From positions 28,573,501 through 28,637,500 of the forward strand of contig NC_084891.1 in the NCBI RefSeq assembly GCF_958979055.1: DNA of 64,000 nt. Reading direction: 5' to 3'. The notes below the pieces were generated by a model. It was given only the letters and a program-made list of their open reading frames with translations. It made no database searches and was not told the DNA's origin. Below, piece after piece: positions 11,544 through 25,016 of this stretch. Made by a program: the position numbers and the translations under genes. The number at the start of each line of letters is the position of its first letter. Position 1 is the first letter of the stretch. The stretch is from Alnus glutinosa. Lineage: Eukaryota > Streptophyta > Magnoliopsida > Fagales > Betulaceae.

Positions 11544-13065
11544 AGGGGTGTACAAGCGGTTATTGGCTAAAACCGCTAACCGCCTTGGCGGAGGCGGTTA
11601 TAACCGGCGGTTTGAAACCGCTTTCGAATTCCGGTTTTGGGCCGGGTTTAGACCGGTTTTGGGCTATTTTTACACCTGTTTTGGGCCAGGTTTACACCTG
11701 TTTTGGGCTATTTTTTGTACAGATTTTTTGGGCCTTTTTTTTGTACATATTTTTTGGGCCATTTTTTGTACAGATTTTTCAAGAAAAAATTTTAATACTT
11801 TTTGGGCCTTTTATTTTATTTTAATTACATTCAGCAGTGTATTAACATAGAATTACAGAATCTAGATTGGTGTTTGTCCATCTCCAATTTCTCATCAAAA
11901 ACTCGAGCATATCACTTTAAAAAGAAAAAAAATCTCCTTAACACCAATAAAAGCCAACTCATTTGACTTCTCTATATCACTTTCAAAAATACCTATGTAT
12001 CTTTTTTATAAAAATAAACTATATATCATTTTAAAAGAAAGAAATTGAAATGTGAAATTGCGAGCTCGAGTAATGACTGGAAATATAAGATCGCTCAAAT
12101 TTCAACTCTAGTTCAGCCAAACCCAACAATAATAGTACACAAAAATACAGAAAAACAACAAAATTAGTATATTATTTCCACTATAAAATTTATAAATCTT
12201 GGGATTTACAGTCACTATTTACAACGAAAGGACATGCAGATCACATTGGATACTAAAAGCTCCGGAGTTGTCGTGGCACATGTTTGAATCTGTGAATTAG
12301 GACAGAAACTCAAACAGATGACTTGGAGTGTTTGCAAAACTCAAAGCCTTATCATCCACGGAAGAGAAAGCTCTTGCTTAGCCTTAATTCCACCCACAAT
12401 AAAAGAAGTAGACTCCTCCAAATCAAAATCCAAGAATATATCCAAGAAATACCCAAATCAGAATACAATAACCTCTAATATATCTATATACAGTTTTTTT
12501 TTTTTTTTAATCATTAAATTAAATCTACGAATATATTCACTACAAAAGGAAAAAGGACTATCTACCAAAACTGAGAGAAAAACAGATCTAAAGAGAAAAT
12601 ATTGGCAATCCACAAATATGCACCCAATAACCTCTTCAAAAAAAAAAAAAAACGAGAGAAATCCAATTTTACACGAACCGGTGGAGAAACTTACAGTTTA
12701 GTGGCGGCGGAGACGACCGGAAGCGGAGACGAGCGGCGGTGGAGACGAGAGGGCAGAGACGAGAGAGACGAGAGGGCAAAGACGAGAGAGACGGCGTCGG
12801 CGACAACAAAAATGAAATGGGAATGGAAAATGGAAACCTAAACCTCAGAAAATATGGTTTATATATATTACCAAAACGGCGTCGTTTTGGGCATTCAGCA
12901 ATGCCCAAAACGACGCCCCTCTACCTCTAGGCTCTCAGGTCAGTTTTTTTTTTTTTTTTTTTTAATATATATATATATATAAGCGGTTAGCGGTTATTTA
13001 TAACCGCTTTTAAAAGCGGTTAGCGGTTATAAGCGGTTAGCGGTTTTAAAGCGGTTATAACCTCC
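11544..13065. mobile_element. hAT-like element or composite with GCGGTT subterminal repeats
   Basis: The left edge reads TAGGGGTGTACAAGCGGTTA, a hAT-like terminus, followed by many GCGGTTA/TAACCGC units. The same units recur in dense array at 12981-13062. Between them is neutral sequence with a perfect palindrome at 12878-12917. The right terminus does not mirror the left cleanly and no 8-bp target duplication was found, so the element is decayed, truncated, or made of two copies. No transposase frame is present. Confidence 0.5.
12878..12917. repeat. perfect 18-bp inverted repeat
   Basis: Arms 12878-12895 and 12900-12917 (GGCGTCGTTTTGGGCATT and its exact complement) are separated by CAGC. 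It lies inside the GCGGTT-rich element. This could form a cruciform or hairpin; a role in transposition is only a guess. Confidence 0.8.
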
Positions 13066-13189
13066 CCGTTTGAACGCAATTATTACATTTTCCCTTAAAA
13101 ATAAAAAATGCTTTATCCACGGCTATATCTATATTGGTTGAAACTACATAGGAAAAACTTGTTATAACCTTTGATTTTTCATCATTTTT

Positions 13190-13562
13190 TAAATAAGGTA
13201 TCCAAACTTTAAAAAAATATAAATTTAGGATATTCATCTTTCAATTTTTTTCAATTTCAATAATCCGTTAGAATTTTTCGTTAAATCCTATCAAAATTCT
13301 TAAAATACCCGTTTTTTTTTTTTTTAAAAAAAAAATTGTAACTTTTTTCAAAGATTTATGCATGAGTATTTTTATAAATTCCGTTAAATTCTTATCAACA
13401 CCTAAATTCTTGTAATTATTATTATTTTTTTTTAAAAATGGGTATTTTGAGAATTTTGATAGGATTTAATGAAAAATTTTAACGAAATGTTAAAATTGAA
13501 AAGAATTAAAAGATGAATACCTTAAATTATTATTTCTTAAAATTTGAATATTTTATTTCAAA
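13190..13562. repeat. foldback MITE with arms of about 120 bp
   Basis: The left arm (about 13190-13313) and right arm (about 13439-13562) are reverse complements over most of their length, for example TTAAATCCTATCAAAATTCT at 13281-13300 against its complement near 13450-13471. The centre is poly-T/A. No coding potential; a target duplication was not resolved. Confidence 0.7.
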
Positions 13563-14146
13563 AATAATGAAAGATTATATTATAAGTGAATTTCTTTCGA
13601 CTGTATATATATATATTCTTCCTTCTTGTGAGTGACCGGTCACGTAGCTGTTGAGACTTGATTGTTAAAGAAAATTTAGAAGTAAAATTGGTTGGTGTGA
13701 AGACATTATCCACATTAATATCTTAGACTTTATTTGTCATTTTCAATGAAAAGTAGGCATTATTTGTACTTGTGATTATTGACCTTTTTAAATCTAAAAG
13801 GCGGTGGTGATACAAGCAAAGCGAGGGAGCTTCGCAGGAATCGATGTCATTGGAGGAGCCAGATTGTGCCAATTAATGGCTTATTGCTCTTTTATTTAAG
13901 CAACCAAATCACACGGTTCAAGAAACAACGGAAGAGGCAGAGAGTGAGGTCTGAGACTGAGAGAGCCAAAAGCGAGCGAGGAACAAGTCAAACACTTCCA
14001 ATTTCCAAAAGCCATTCTTGCCTTTTCTCTCTAAATTCTCTCCGTCGTTTCCTTCTCCTCGCTTCGCGTTGGAACCGCGCCTTTGAGCGGTGCCACTCGT
14101 TTTCCCTGTTCAAAGTTTCGAACGGCTCGTCGTTTTGGCGGTGATC
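13563..14146 (+). promoter_or_regulatory. upstream region and 5' leader of the ACT-kinase gene
   Basis: About 350 bases of AT-rich DNA, including the palindrome GTGACCGGTCAC near 13633, are followed by a CT-rich leader (about 13990-14090) leading to the ATG at 14147. No confident TATA box was picked out. Confidence 0.4.
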
Positions 14147-17100
14147 ATGGAAGATACAGACAGCTGCAGTAGCAGAGCCGTGGATTTCGCGCCGACTCTT
14201 AGTCGGCAGCAGAGGCAGAAGCTCGATGTGTACAATCAAGTTCTTCATCGTCTCAGAGAGTTGAGCTTCGCAGAGACCAGTCTTCCTGGTTTTGAGGATG
14301 AGCTTTGGGCGCATTTTAATCGCCTCCCTGCTAGGTTCCCCAACCCTGACTTTACTATTTTTTGTTTTGTTAGATCATTAGCTGAATTATCAAAATTCAC
14401 CATTTTCACAACTGGTGATTAACTTCTTCTTTTTTTTATGTGTGAGAACTTAATTGTGGCTTTCAAGAATGGACCTCCATATCAATTATCAACGGTGTTG
14501 ATGTTTTGGAGTACTTACAATCAGAGCTGGTGTTTATGGGTCTAATTTTCTAATAATAGGTATGCATTGGATGTGAATTCCGAGAGGGCACAAGACGTTC
14601 TTACGCACAAAAGATTATTGCATATGGCACGCGACCCTGCCACCAGATATGCAATTGAAGTCCGAGTCGTGGAGGTAATTTATACGAGAAACTGTGCTTG
14701 GATCATTAGCAGCATCAAGAATTATTTGCTCTATGCATTTTTCTTCTGAATTTTCCTCTTTCTTTGTTCAAATATTAATTAAATTTACCATTTTTTGCTA
14801 TAAGCTTAACTTTTGGGATAAATGGTGATTTGACCGACTCTATTTCAGTCAAATTTTTGGGTCTAAGAGAGTTTGACCCACACATGAAGAGCAACGCTAG
14901 AATATTAATTGAATGATTAAATTCACCATTTACTATAAGTTTAAGCTTTTTGGAATAAGCGATGATTTAACCTTCTGTTATATAATTCATTATTTCCATT
15001 TATACTATGAAGTTTGACTACCGGGTTGATTTATAATTGGGCGCATTTCTGGAAATGGTTGGTTTTCTATAGGTCTCTTGAGGTGATTGACATTTTGACC
15101 ATGCAAAAAACTGGACGCAATTTTATTATAATTTCATTTTTCTATAACTTTTTTGTTTTTAAATCACTTGTGATTGGCCAATGCATCTTAACACATGCAG
15201 GTTCGTTTTTCTACTGGTGGCAATTGTAGTTATTCTTTTCATTCGAACTCTCAAAGAAAAGAGGATGCTCAATGTTCTGATCATTCCAGCGAAAAGTGGT
15301 ATGGTTAATTGACCTCCTTCTATTTCTTTAATGAGGATTATCAGTTCTTTAAAAACTCGTGTGATGGGGACACTGGATACAAGCCAGTGATTATACGTGT
15401 GTTTGGACCTAATATCGGAGGATGACCAGCCTTGAGAGCTGGAGATTTTACTTTTGGCACTTTGATTATGTCACATTTATTGTTATGTTATTTTTTATTT
15501 TTTCAGTTTTATATTATTTTATTTTTCAGACTTTGGGTTGTGTTAATTTAGTTGGGCTTTATATTATTTCAGTGTCACTAGGGTTAGGGTTTAATCCCTA
15601 GTCTATTTAAGCATAATTTTGTATTGTGGTAGGTAGCTTTTGATGAATAATATTTTGATAGACTGCATCATTGTGTATTCTAACTCGGACTTTTTCAGTG
15701 CTCATCCACCACCTGCCTTTGGTTCGTCAACTGATGTCGAACCAAATCTTGAAGTCAACCACTTGCATGTTCAAGATACGCAAAATGGCACGACTGATAT
15801 TCGTCTTTGTTCCCGGTAAAGAATTGTAAAAGGTTTTCTCCTGATTGTGAGATTTTTCTCTAATTGTCCTTAACATGATATTTTGTGGCCAATTATTGTA
15901 CTGTTCATATATTTTTGTCTTTCAAATTAGTGTTGAAAATTTGATAAGCAATTTTGACGTGGATACTTTATAGATATGAGTTGTAATACTGACATGGGTG
16001 CATTAGGTTTGGCAGGATTTTATAGGTTTTATTATACTAGATAGTTCAAGAAAAGAATAATTTCTGGTTCCATGCAATAGGTATGAAGTCTCTTCTGGAA
16101 AAGTAAATGAGAAGAGTTGGGAAAATTTCCAATCATACCATTGAAATTTTCAGGATCCCGACGGTAAAGTTTGAGGAGGAATAAGTCTTTCTAGTACGTA
16201 AGTTTTCTCCTACCAGAAGAAGTTGAGATCCGTGGCTTCATCAGAATATTCTCTCCTGGTTGGGGAAAACTACACATTTAACTCATACTGGTTTGTGACT
16301 TTGCTTTGAACAGTTATATATCCTTGGACCTTTCTTAGACATTACAATATGTATCCTATTATTTATACATTCTATTTTGTATGTATGAATTTCTTATGAT
16401 TTTTCTCTCATCTATATTCAACTTAATGTTTCTTGCTTTCTTTGTGGATGTTGAGATGTTCAAAATATTTTTACCATAAACAAAAAAAATTCATAGATTG
16501 CTGGAAGCTTTTATAGGTTTAGTTAATTAACGTTGTAATACTTTCCGAAATTTGTAGGGCAATGCATGAAATTACAATTTCAACAAACGACAAGCCCAAG
16601 CTTTTCAGTCAGGTAGCTGACCTCTCTCTCTATCTCTCTCTCATAGGGAGCATGTTGAACTTTAAATGTCTTGAACCATTTCTTGGAATCATCTGTGTTG
16701 TATACCTTCCAATGTCCACTGTTTTCAGCATCAGAAAGATATCCAGGATAGCTCGAATTCTTATTTTAGCATTATTTCTTTAGATGTGTGCTGTATCATA
16801 TGTGGTGTGTGAATATTCTTGACATTTATGAGATTAAAATTTGAGAACAAGGTGATAAATATATTGCACAAGAGAGATTTGTGTTTGAAGCTGCTAATGT
16901 GGAGCTCCTAGGCGGTTCTATTCAGTGGAACATGAGCTTTACTAGAGAGGCGCATGATTAGGAGGTGGGTGTTTTTGCGTATTTCCTACAATTCTTGCAT
17001 TCAGTTACAATGAGAAGAGGTAGTGAAGATAAGCTTTGGTGGGTTCCCAAAAGAGGTATTTTCAAGGTTAAGTCATTCTTCTGGTCTTTGTGTTTTGAAG

Positions 17101-20100
17101 GGAGTCGCTTTCCTTGGAAGAGCGTGTGGCAGACCCAGGTCCCTTTTAGGGCAGTTTTTTTTTTTTTTTTTCGCATGGTTGGCAGCTTTAGGCAAAATTC
17201 TTACTTTGGATAATCTCAAGAAACAACGTGTTATAGTTATAGATAGATGTTGCATGTGTAAGAGAGATGGAGAATATGTGGACCATCTTCTTCTTCATTG
17301 TGATGCGGCTTCTGCTTTGTGGAGTGTTCTCTTTAACCTCTTCGGGATGTCTTGGGTTATGCCTAGACGGGTTATCAATTTGTTTGCGTGTTGGTGGTCT
17401 GTTGGAAGGCTTAGGAGTGCTGCGGTGTGGAAAATGGTGCCCACTTGCATTTTTTGGACTATTTGGAGGGAGATGAATAATAAGAGCTTTGAGGATTTGG
17501 AGAGATCCTTGGAGGATATTATTTACTCTTTCTTCCATACTTTGTACCTTTGGATTGCGGCCTTTGTGTCTCATCTGTCTATTAGTTATGATAATTTTCT
17601 TGTTCGCTTTTATCTTTTTAGTTAGTGTCTCTTGTATATTACCGGTGTACTTAGGGGCGCCTTACGGTTTTAATAAGATTGGTTTATTACTTATCAAAAA
17701 AAAAATTATGTTTGATGCTGCTAATGGACATTATTGTTTTGAAGGCTGGAATTCTACAATTTGCTTCAGTAATGTAACATTAGATCCATACCCCTTACTG
17801 GACCTGATTTGAATCACTTTCTGGTTGCTATTTAGAAATGCTTTGATATTTTGCTGTTGAGTTTCTTGTACTTATACAATTAAATAAAAAAAAATTTAAA
17901 ACCCACCTGCTGCGTTTCATTCATCTTATGCTTAATTTGTTCTGTCCAACTTTAGTGCTCTATCTTTGACTCTATTGTTTCTTTTTCACTCGTCCTTCTT
18001 GATGCCCTTCTTTCACCATGCTTATTTTATGGACATTTTTGTTATGTTCTCAATGTTGTGCGGCAGAAGGCTTGGTTGGTGTTTTTACATTTCATAGTAG
18101 TTTTTGGTATATTGATAGTTATCAGTTAATTGCAGAACACTAAAGAAGCACCTCTCCCCTTCATCCATCATGTTCTAGTTACATAATCCTCCGTTTCTTT
18201 TTAGTCTCCTGCCTGCCCACCGTCCTGAGGATTTATTTACCACTAAGATTTACTTTCTTCTTGTTCTTTCCTAGTTTTATTGAATTTCTGTCTATATATG
18301 TTGCCAAGTCCTGATTTTATTTACAATTTTTTGAATTTTCAATGTCCACTAAATACATATTATGGTGGATCTCACTCCATATGTTTCGATCCGTTGTTCA
18401 CAAGTTACAGAAACATCTACTTCTTTGTGCCCTTACCCTTCTTTCATACGTATCTTTGTCACCGCCAAAGCATGTTCTCTGTAATTCATATGCCGTAAGA
18501 CACAGATTGCAACAGATCAGGCTTCTGCAAGATCTGATGGTGGATAGAATAGTTGATTTGATACTTATATGTGGAACTTCCAAAAGTAATTTACTAGTAA
18601 GATATTCTATCTATATCAATACTATCTATATTAATATTTTTTCCTTTTTTTTTTCAGTTACTATTTAAACTTTTGATGGTACTTATAAAAAAAAAAACTA
18701 TTTAAACTTTTGATGGTGCATTTTCAGTTGAGTTCCTTACTGTCTGATGTTGGGCTGAACATTCAAGAAGCACATGCTTTTTCCACTACAGATGGCTACT
18801 CTTTGGATGTTTTTGTTGTTGATGGCTGGGCACTTGAGGTATTTCTTTACTTGTTCTCATTTTCTTGATTTTTAATATTTTTTCATCAATTGATTACTAG
18901 TCCTAGGGAAGAATATTCATTTATCTCATGGAATCAATTCAAATATGCGTTGCTTAAATGCTTAATAGTGACTTTATACAATTGATTGAACATAAATATT
19001 TTATTCATATGTTGTCATTTGTCAGTCTTAATGGGTTGTTATTATGAGCTTTCAAGTTTCAGTGTGGTTTTCTTAAATTATTGAAGAAAATATAGTTACA
19101 TTCTCTATTTCTGTCTCTTCTGTAATTCCTTGTGAACTACTTGACTGATATGCATGTTCTATGTTTATAGGAGACCGAGCAGCTTAGAAATACACTGCTA
19201 AAGAAATTACCAAGAATTGAGGTATCCCCTCTACAGACTACTTGTTGGAACAATTTACATTGTTCAAAGATGGATGTTCCCCTCTTCCTTCCCCCTCCTA
19301 CAAAATTTTTATTATTTTTTAAGGCATTAAAATTAAACATACTTCTTATCAGCTTTAGTTCTACTAGTTGATATAAAATCCTAGAGTAAGATTATTTCTG
19401 CAGGCAAGTGTTCAATTTGTTCATACCCTATTTGAAGTGTTTAATAGGGAGTGTTCATGCTTGATAATGCTCATTTTCGCCTTTGTTAATGTTATTATTA
19501 TATAAGCTACCATGAGAATATTAACATACTGAAAAGAAGAGGTATTTTAGAGGAAACTCATCATTAAGTGTTGCAAAGTTGTGGCTGTTTCATTCCTTAG
19601 TTGTCCAAGTGCCAACCTTTATCTACCTTTCTTTTCAGGTCTTACGTTTAATAAGATGATTTTAGGTCCCTACACTAAAGCTGGGAAGAATTGCATTCTT
19701 TAAAACTAAGTTTGATTACCTTTTAGTTACTAGAAGTTTTGAATTTCAATTTATAATGAACAAATGAGTCACCCAAGCACAATAAACTTATTGTTAAAAG
19801 AGATCAAGAACATGAATGTGGAAATTGATATGTGTTTAGTTTCCCAATCATGGCTACTACTGCCATTCACTTGAAAACTTGTATCAGTCATTGCTGCTAG
19901 CTACTTGAGTTTCATTTATGATCCAACAAGACAATTCCAGATAACTGCAGTTTTAGTTGCCTTAATAGATTGTGTTAATTCAGGATGAGTTTCTATATGT
20001 TATGACACTGAAGGCTGAAAAAATAACACATTTAACTTTAAGATTTGTGTGTGAATATTACCAACCACGACATGTCCCCATCTTGCTTGATATAGTTAAA

Positions 20101-23100
20101 TCTGTGATCACCAAGTATCCTGCTTCTGTGAATAATTTACATTGTTCTGATGCCAGTGCTTCCTAATTGAGGTTTCTGATAGATGACAAAAGAGGACTTA
20201 GAGCTTTCTTGGAAATTGGAAAATGGTAGACATGTAATTAGTAGTGAGTTATTGTTACTGTTTCGAGACAAAAGAAAGCAAATTTTATAGATACATATTC
20301 CAGAAAAAGTTATGAAATTTGCACCCGAGAATTTGTAGAGGTGGAAAAAAGGAAGTGAGAGCAATTGTTATTGGTTAATCTTAGAATGAAATGAACGAAA
20401 ATTATCTCAGAAGGGTTGATAAATCGTGAATCATATGAAAATGATAAACAACAATCTGCTTTTACCAGGAGATAGGTTCTGGACACTAGCCCTTTATGCA
20501 GGGTCACTTGAATTTCCTAATTACTGCTCAAAACTAGCATCCATTATCATTAAATTTCTCTATGGTAGGACAAAAACAGAATTTGCATCATTAAAAGGTA
20601 AACCGTTATACTTTGGCTTAAATTGAGTTAGGATTGAAAGCTCATATCTGTACTCTTCTGTTTTTCTGTTATCATAACCAACTTTTTTTGTGATAAATAT
20701 CAAATCTAGTAGGAATCACTGTACAAGGAGTCCTTACATGTCTGATCTTTGATCATCTTTTCATACCGTGCTAACCTATGCAAATTGAGTGATACTAAAA
20801 GTTATGAATGCTTACTGCATCTAATTAGATCTGATATCTTGGGAGTGAACCTTGGTTGAAATGTCATCAGGTTCCTGTTGCTGGGGAGCAAGAGCAAACT
20901 GGGATCAAGTTTATCTCTAATAATGTAAATGTATCCACTAGCGGAATCAATGTCTGGGAAATTGATACAAGCCTGTTGAAATATGAAAAGAAAATTGCAT
21001 CTGTCTCATTTTGTGACTTGTGAGTATTTTCATTCTTTATAGCTGTTATCTGTTTGTTTGAGTATTCCTTGAATAGTATGATTGTGATTCATGCAGGTAT
21101 AAAGGTACCTTTTGTAATCAAGATGTGGCAATTAAAGTTCTGAGGGCGGAGCACTTAAATGAAAAAATGCAGAGGGAATTTGCTCAAGAAGCCTATATTA
21201 TGAGGTTTGTTCTGTCATATCTTGTTTCTTCCACAAGCACTACTTTCATCATCATCTTTCTCTTCTGTGTTTTCCCTCCTTCACAATTTATGTTTATTTA
21301 TCAGGGAGGCTTTCTTGAATGGTGTTCATTTGTTACTATAATGAACACATCCCTCAATTTACTAGTAATATTCTAATCATTTTGCTTGTTAGGTCATTGA
21401 ATGTTTTTGTAATATCCCTCAATCAAGTGATATAGTGGTTGAATAGAGAGAGAGAGAGAGAGACAGAGAGAGAGACAGAGAGAGAGAGAGATTTATGTTG
21501 TTATTGGCAAGTTATGCATCACTTGATGTGATTCAACATATTCTCCTTGTCATCATTTCCTTTTACTAGAATGTAATATGAGACTGAATTTTTTCCATAA
21601 TTTTCATAAATATTGACTTTGGTTGTTAAGTAATATAATTTCAATTTATAAAGAAACTGAGCAGTTCATTATGTTATGCTTCTTCTTTTTTTCTTTTTGT
21701 TGTTGTCAATCTTTTGAAATTCCACAACTCTGGATGGAGGGTCTTCTATATTTACTTTTTATCATGCTTAGTCAGTATTTTCAAGGATCTTTATGAAAAG
21801 AAAGGCTCTTATCCATAGCCTACTCTTAGATATATAATTTTCCTTTTCACTCTCTCAATTCTTCTTTTGAAACTTGCAGGAATTTCCGGCACAAGAATGT
21901 TATTCAATTCATCGGGGCATGTACGAGTCCTCCAGGGCTGTGTCTTGTCACGGGTAACTTTAATTTTTTTATGCTACATGCTCTGATTTATTCTTTAGTT
22001 ATAAAATTTTGATTTTGAATATTTGATTGGTATATTTTTGTTGCAGTATTCCTTTGTTTATTTGTTTGTATATTTTTTTCCTTGCTCAAATTTGTTTGTT
22101 TCTTTCTCAGAATACATGTCTGGTGGAAGCATGTACGACTTCCTGCATAAACAAAAGAGTGTTTTGACACTTCCATCCTTGATCAGAGTAGCCATTGATG
22201 TTTCTGAGGGAATGAACTACTTGCACCAAAATAATATAATCCATCGGGATCTGAAAGCTGCCAATCTTTTGATTGATGGAAATGGAGTAAGAGATCTACA
22301 TTTTTATTTTTTTTGCTTTTAAAATCTATTTGTGTTTAGAGAGATTGTTGCATACTGGTCCTCTGCTTCAGAACCATCATAGCTGATGATGACATGGGTA
22401 AGCATTCGTGTCGAATGGATGCTCGAACCCTAGTTGACTTGTTTGCTTAAATTCAAAGACAGCTGTGTCCACTCTTTTATTTATTTTTTTGTTCTCACAT
22501 AAGTGACATCTATGTCTACTGAAAATAAAAGGGATAGATTTAACTATGATTTTGTCTCATAACTTAAAATTTTTACTAGTGACCCCTGATTGAAAATAGC
22601 CCTGAATTGCAGATAGCATGTTAGGATGTTAATCGACATTAATTTAAGTTTAATAGGGACTTAAAAGGTGGGGTTCAAATTACAATTTTCTTGAATGATG
22701 TGTTTTACAAGCATGAGAGCTTATTAGTATTAATGGATTGATAAAAAAAAAGAAGGCAATATTTATTATCACCAATTTTTTTATAGCCCATGTTTTCCTT
22801 TTAGATTAATATTCACTTTTCTTTAGGCTTTAAGAGTAGAGGGTAGCCACATGCTCGCTTGTCCTTGATTAATTTCTTCTTCTAGATAGGAGCTTTTCTG
22901 AAGTTGTTTTATGGCTGTACATAGATTTAAGGCTGGTCTAAGTTTCTATCTACTAAATTTCCAAAAACCTTTTTGTACCAGGTTGTCAAGGTTGCTGATT
23001 TTGGCGTTGCTAGAATGCAAGCGCAATCTGGTGTTATGACTGCAGAAACTGGAACATATCGTTGGATGGCTCCAGAGGTCTGATTCTATAGATACGTATA

Positions 23101-25016
23101 TTCATGGCTTTTGAACCTTATTACTTGATAGCAAAGGATATTAGCCAGACAAAAGTTTCTAGTTCTTATAGCTTTCAATTGAGTTTCCAAGTAAGGCAAT
23201 TGTACTATGTAAATGCCTTTTTTCCTTATGCAATTCCTGCAATACAAATAGGAATATGGTTTGCAGGAAAATATCATCTTTTTATTGCATAAAACCCTAA
23301 AAGATTGGGAAACATAAAAACAGGTAGAGAGAGAGAGAGAGAGAGAGAGATGAAAATGTTCCAAACGATGAGATAAGGGCTTGGAATTTGGTTTTAAACA
23401 ATGTACGAATAGATTAATGATTGGACTATGACATTTTATAAATTAAATTAATTGAAAACAAATAAATAAAATATTTTGTAAAATATATCAAAATCTACTG
23501 AGAAATATCCAAAAAAACAAAACAATTCAAATCAAATTTTTAGAACTTATATAAGGAAATAACAAAGCATAGACAAGCAAATCATGGTCTGACTGATCAA
23601 ATGGTTAAGACCCCTGGGTTGATGGTTTTTGCCGGTTTTTGATAAGTGCAGTTTTAAGGGGTTGACCGTACCAGTATAGGTCCCAGTTAGCAGTTGACCA
23701 GGATGAACCATCTAGTCTGCTTCATTTTTTAGAACCATAGACATGAGTCTTAGAGATGGCAGTCTATCAGCAAGAGACAAACTGATATAATAGATATAGA
23801 GTGGGATATAGTTTTGTTGAGTAGTGGATATCTTGATAGCTTTTTTACTTTTAAAAGTTAATACATGGATTTGTTCAATACTTTCATGGGTTTGCTAGTG
23901 TATATGGCTGAAAAAGATAATGTTGCATGGCTTAATTGATGACGATGATGATTATTATGTGCCTTTGGTAGCTTCCCCAGCTATCTGACATGTTTGTTTG
24001 GTGTTGATGCATGGAAGCTCATTGAACATAAAGCGTATGATCACAAAGTTGATGTCTTCAGCTTTGGAGTTTTACTGTGGGAGCTGCTTACACGAAAGGT
24101 AGTGAGTCACCTTTTTTGTGGGGGCAAAGAAAATATAGCTCTCTTCAGATAGTTGTTTTGCTATCTCTTCACTTCTACAGTTTGATGGTTGCCCAGAAAT
24201 CATATGAATCATCTGTGTTTTCTGACTTAAATGCCAGCTTCCATATGAGCACTTGACCCCATTACAAGCAGCAGTTGGTGTGGTCCAGAAGGTATTCCTC
24301 TACTAAATATTGACATTGTATATTAAATTTTGTGAATCTTCTTCTGCCCCAACAAGGGGTTTTTTTTATTTATTTTTTTTTTTTTTTTTTTTTTTTTTTA
24401 TTATTATTTTTTATTTATTTGTGGTCTACATAAATTTTAGCTGATCTCCTCTTTTCACCCATAACCAACAATAATATAAGAACTGCTACTAGCCCATGAA
24501 CCTTTGTTCATTAAGAGGGTGACACACCTGCTTAACCTCCATGGCTACAAAGAAGAATTTTTGGTCCAAACTGAATAATGTGTGCTTGCTAGTATAAATA
24601 AGAGTGTAGATTAGTCTATTTCTTACTTTTTGAGATAATTTAAAAGTCACTAATGAAGGTAGCTGACATTGCAAGATAATGGAAATTATTAGGAGCACTT
24701 TCAATTAAGAAATGATTTGGTGACATGAATTTCAGGGTCTGAGGCCTACAATCCCGGCCGATACTCATCCAAAGCTTGTGGAACTGCTCGAGAGATGTTG
24801 GCAGCAAGATCCATCTTTGAGACCAGAATTCTCAGAAATTGTACAAATTTTGCAGCACATGGCCAAGATGGTATAGAAAATTCTCAATCATTTTTCTTCC
24901 ACTCTGGGGTTTTAGGAACTTTTGTTATCTTGTAACAGGTTGAGGACGAGAGAATGGACCGGCAGAAGCGCAAATCATCTAGAAGACTATCTGCTTTTGG
25001 GCAGAGCAGCCATTGA
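14147..25016 (+). CDS. ACT-domain serine/threonine/tyrosine protein kinase, STY46-like
   Basis: Sixteen exons: 14147-14334, 14560-14674, 15201-15298, 15699-15815, 16558-16612, 18728-18838, 19171-19221, 20871-21019, 21097-21204, 21880-21953, 22111-22286, 22982-23077, 24018-24098, 24238-24291, 24736-24870 and 24939-25016. They sum to 1686 nt, 561 residues. The conserved plant N-terminus (about 1-110) is followed by an ACT domain (about 174-245) and a Raf-like kinase domain from about 283. Known relatives (Arabidopsis STY8/STY17/STY46) phosphorylate chloroplast transit peptides in the cytosol. Visible catalytic residues are Lys308 (VAIK), Asp402 and Asn407 ([10 protein letters not shown]), Asp420 (DFG) and Glu446 (MAPE). 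Odd point: the glycine-rich loop reads [11 protein letters not shown], with Val290 and Cys293 where relatives have glycine. Exon 13 uses an acceptor (GGAAG) with no pyrimidine tract. Intron 5 carries a LINE. The ATG has A at -3 and G at +4. Confidence 0.93.
16900..17708 (+). mobile_element. 5'-truncated LINE (L1-type) 3' end
   Basis: Lies in intron 5 of the kinase gene. Its frame (about 17110-17625, shifted by a T run at 17156-17171) encodes the zinc-binding tail found after LINE reverse transcriptases: [18 protein letters not shown] with following helices (CxxC...HxxxxC). It ends in an A-run at about 17696-17705. Flanking direct repeats TGTTTGAAGCTGCTAATG (16882-16899) and TGTTTGATGCTGCTAATG (17709-17726) differ at one base, so this is a target-primed insertion truncated at its 5' end. 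Not functional. Confidence 0.88.
21445..21491. repeat. (GA)n microsatellite in kinase intron
   Basis: A GA run with two GACA interruptions in intron 9 of the kinase gene. A second, shorter GA run is at about 23323-23351 in intron 12. Confidence 0.9.

Noticed and set aside
15330-15680. Possible solo LTR in kinase intron 3
   Set aside because: It has LTR-like text (TATTTAAGC leader) but no convincing TG...CA ends or target duplication.
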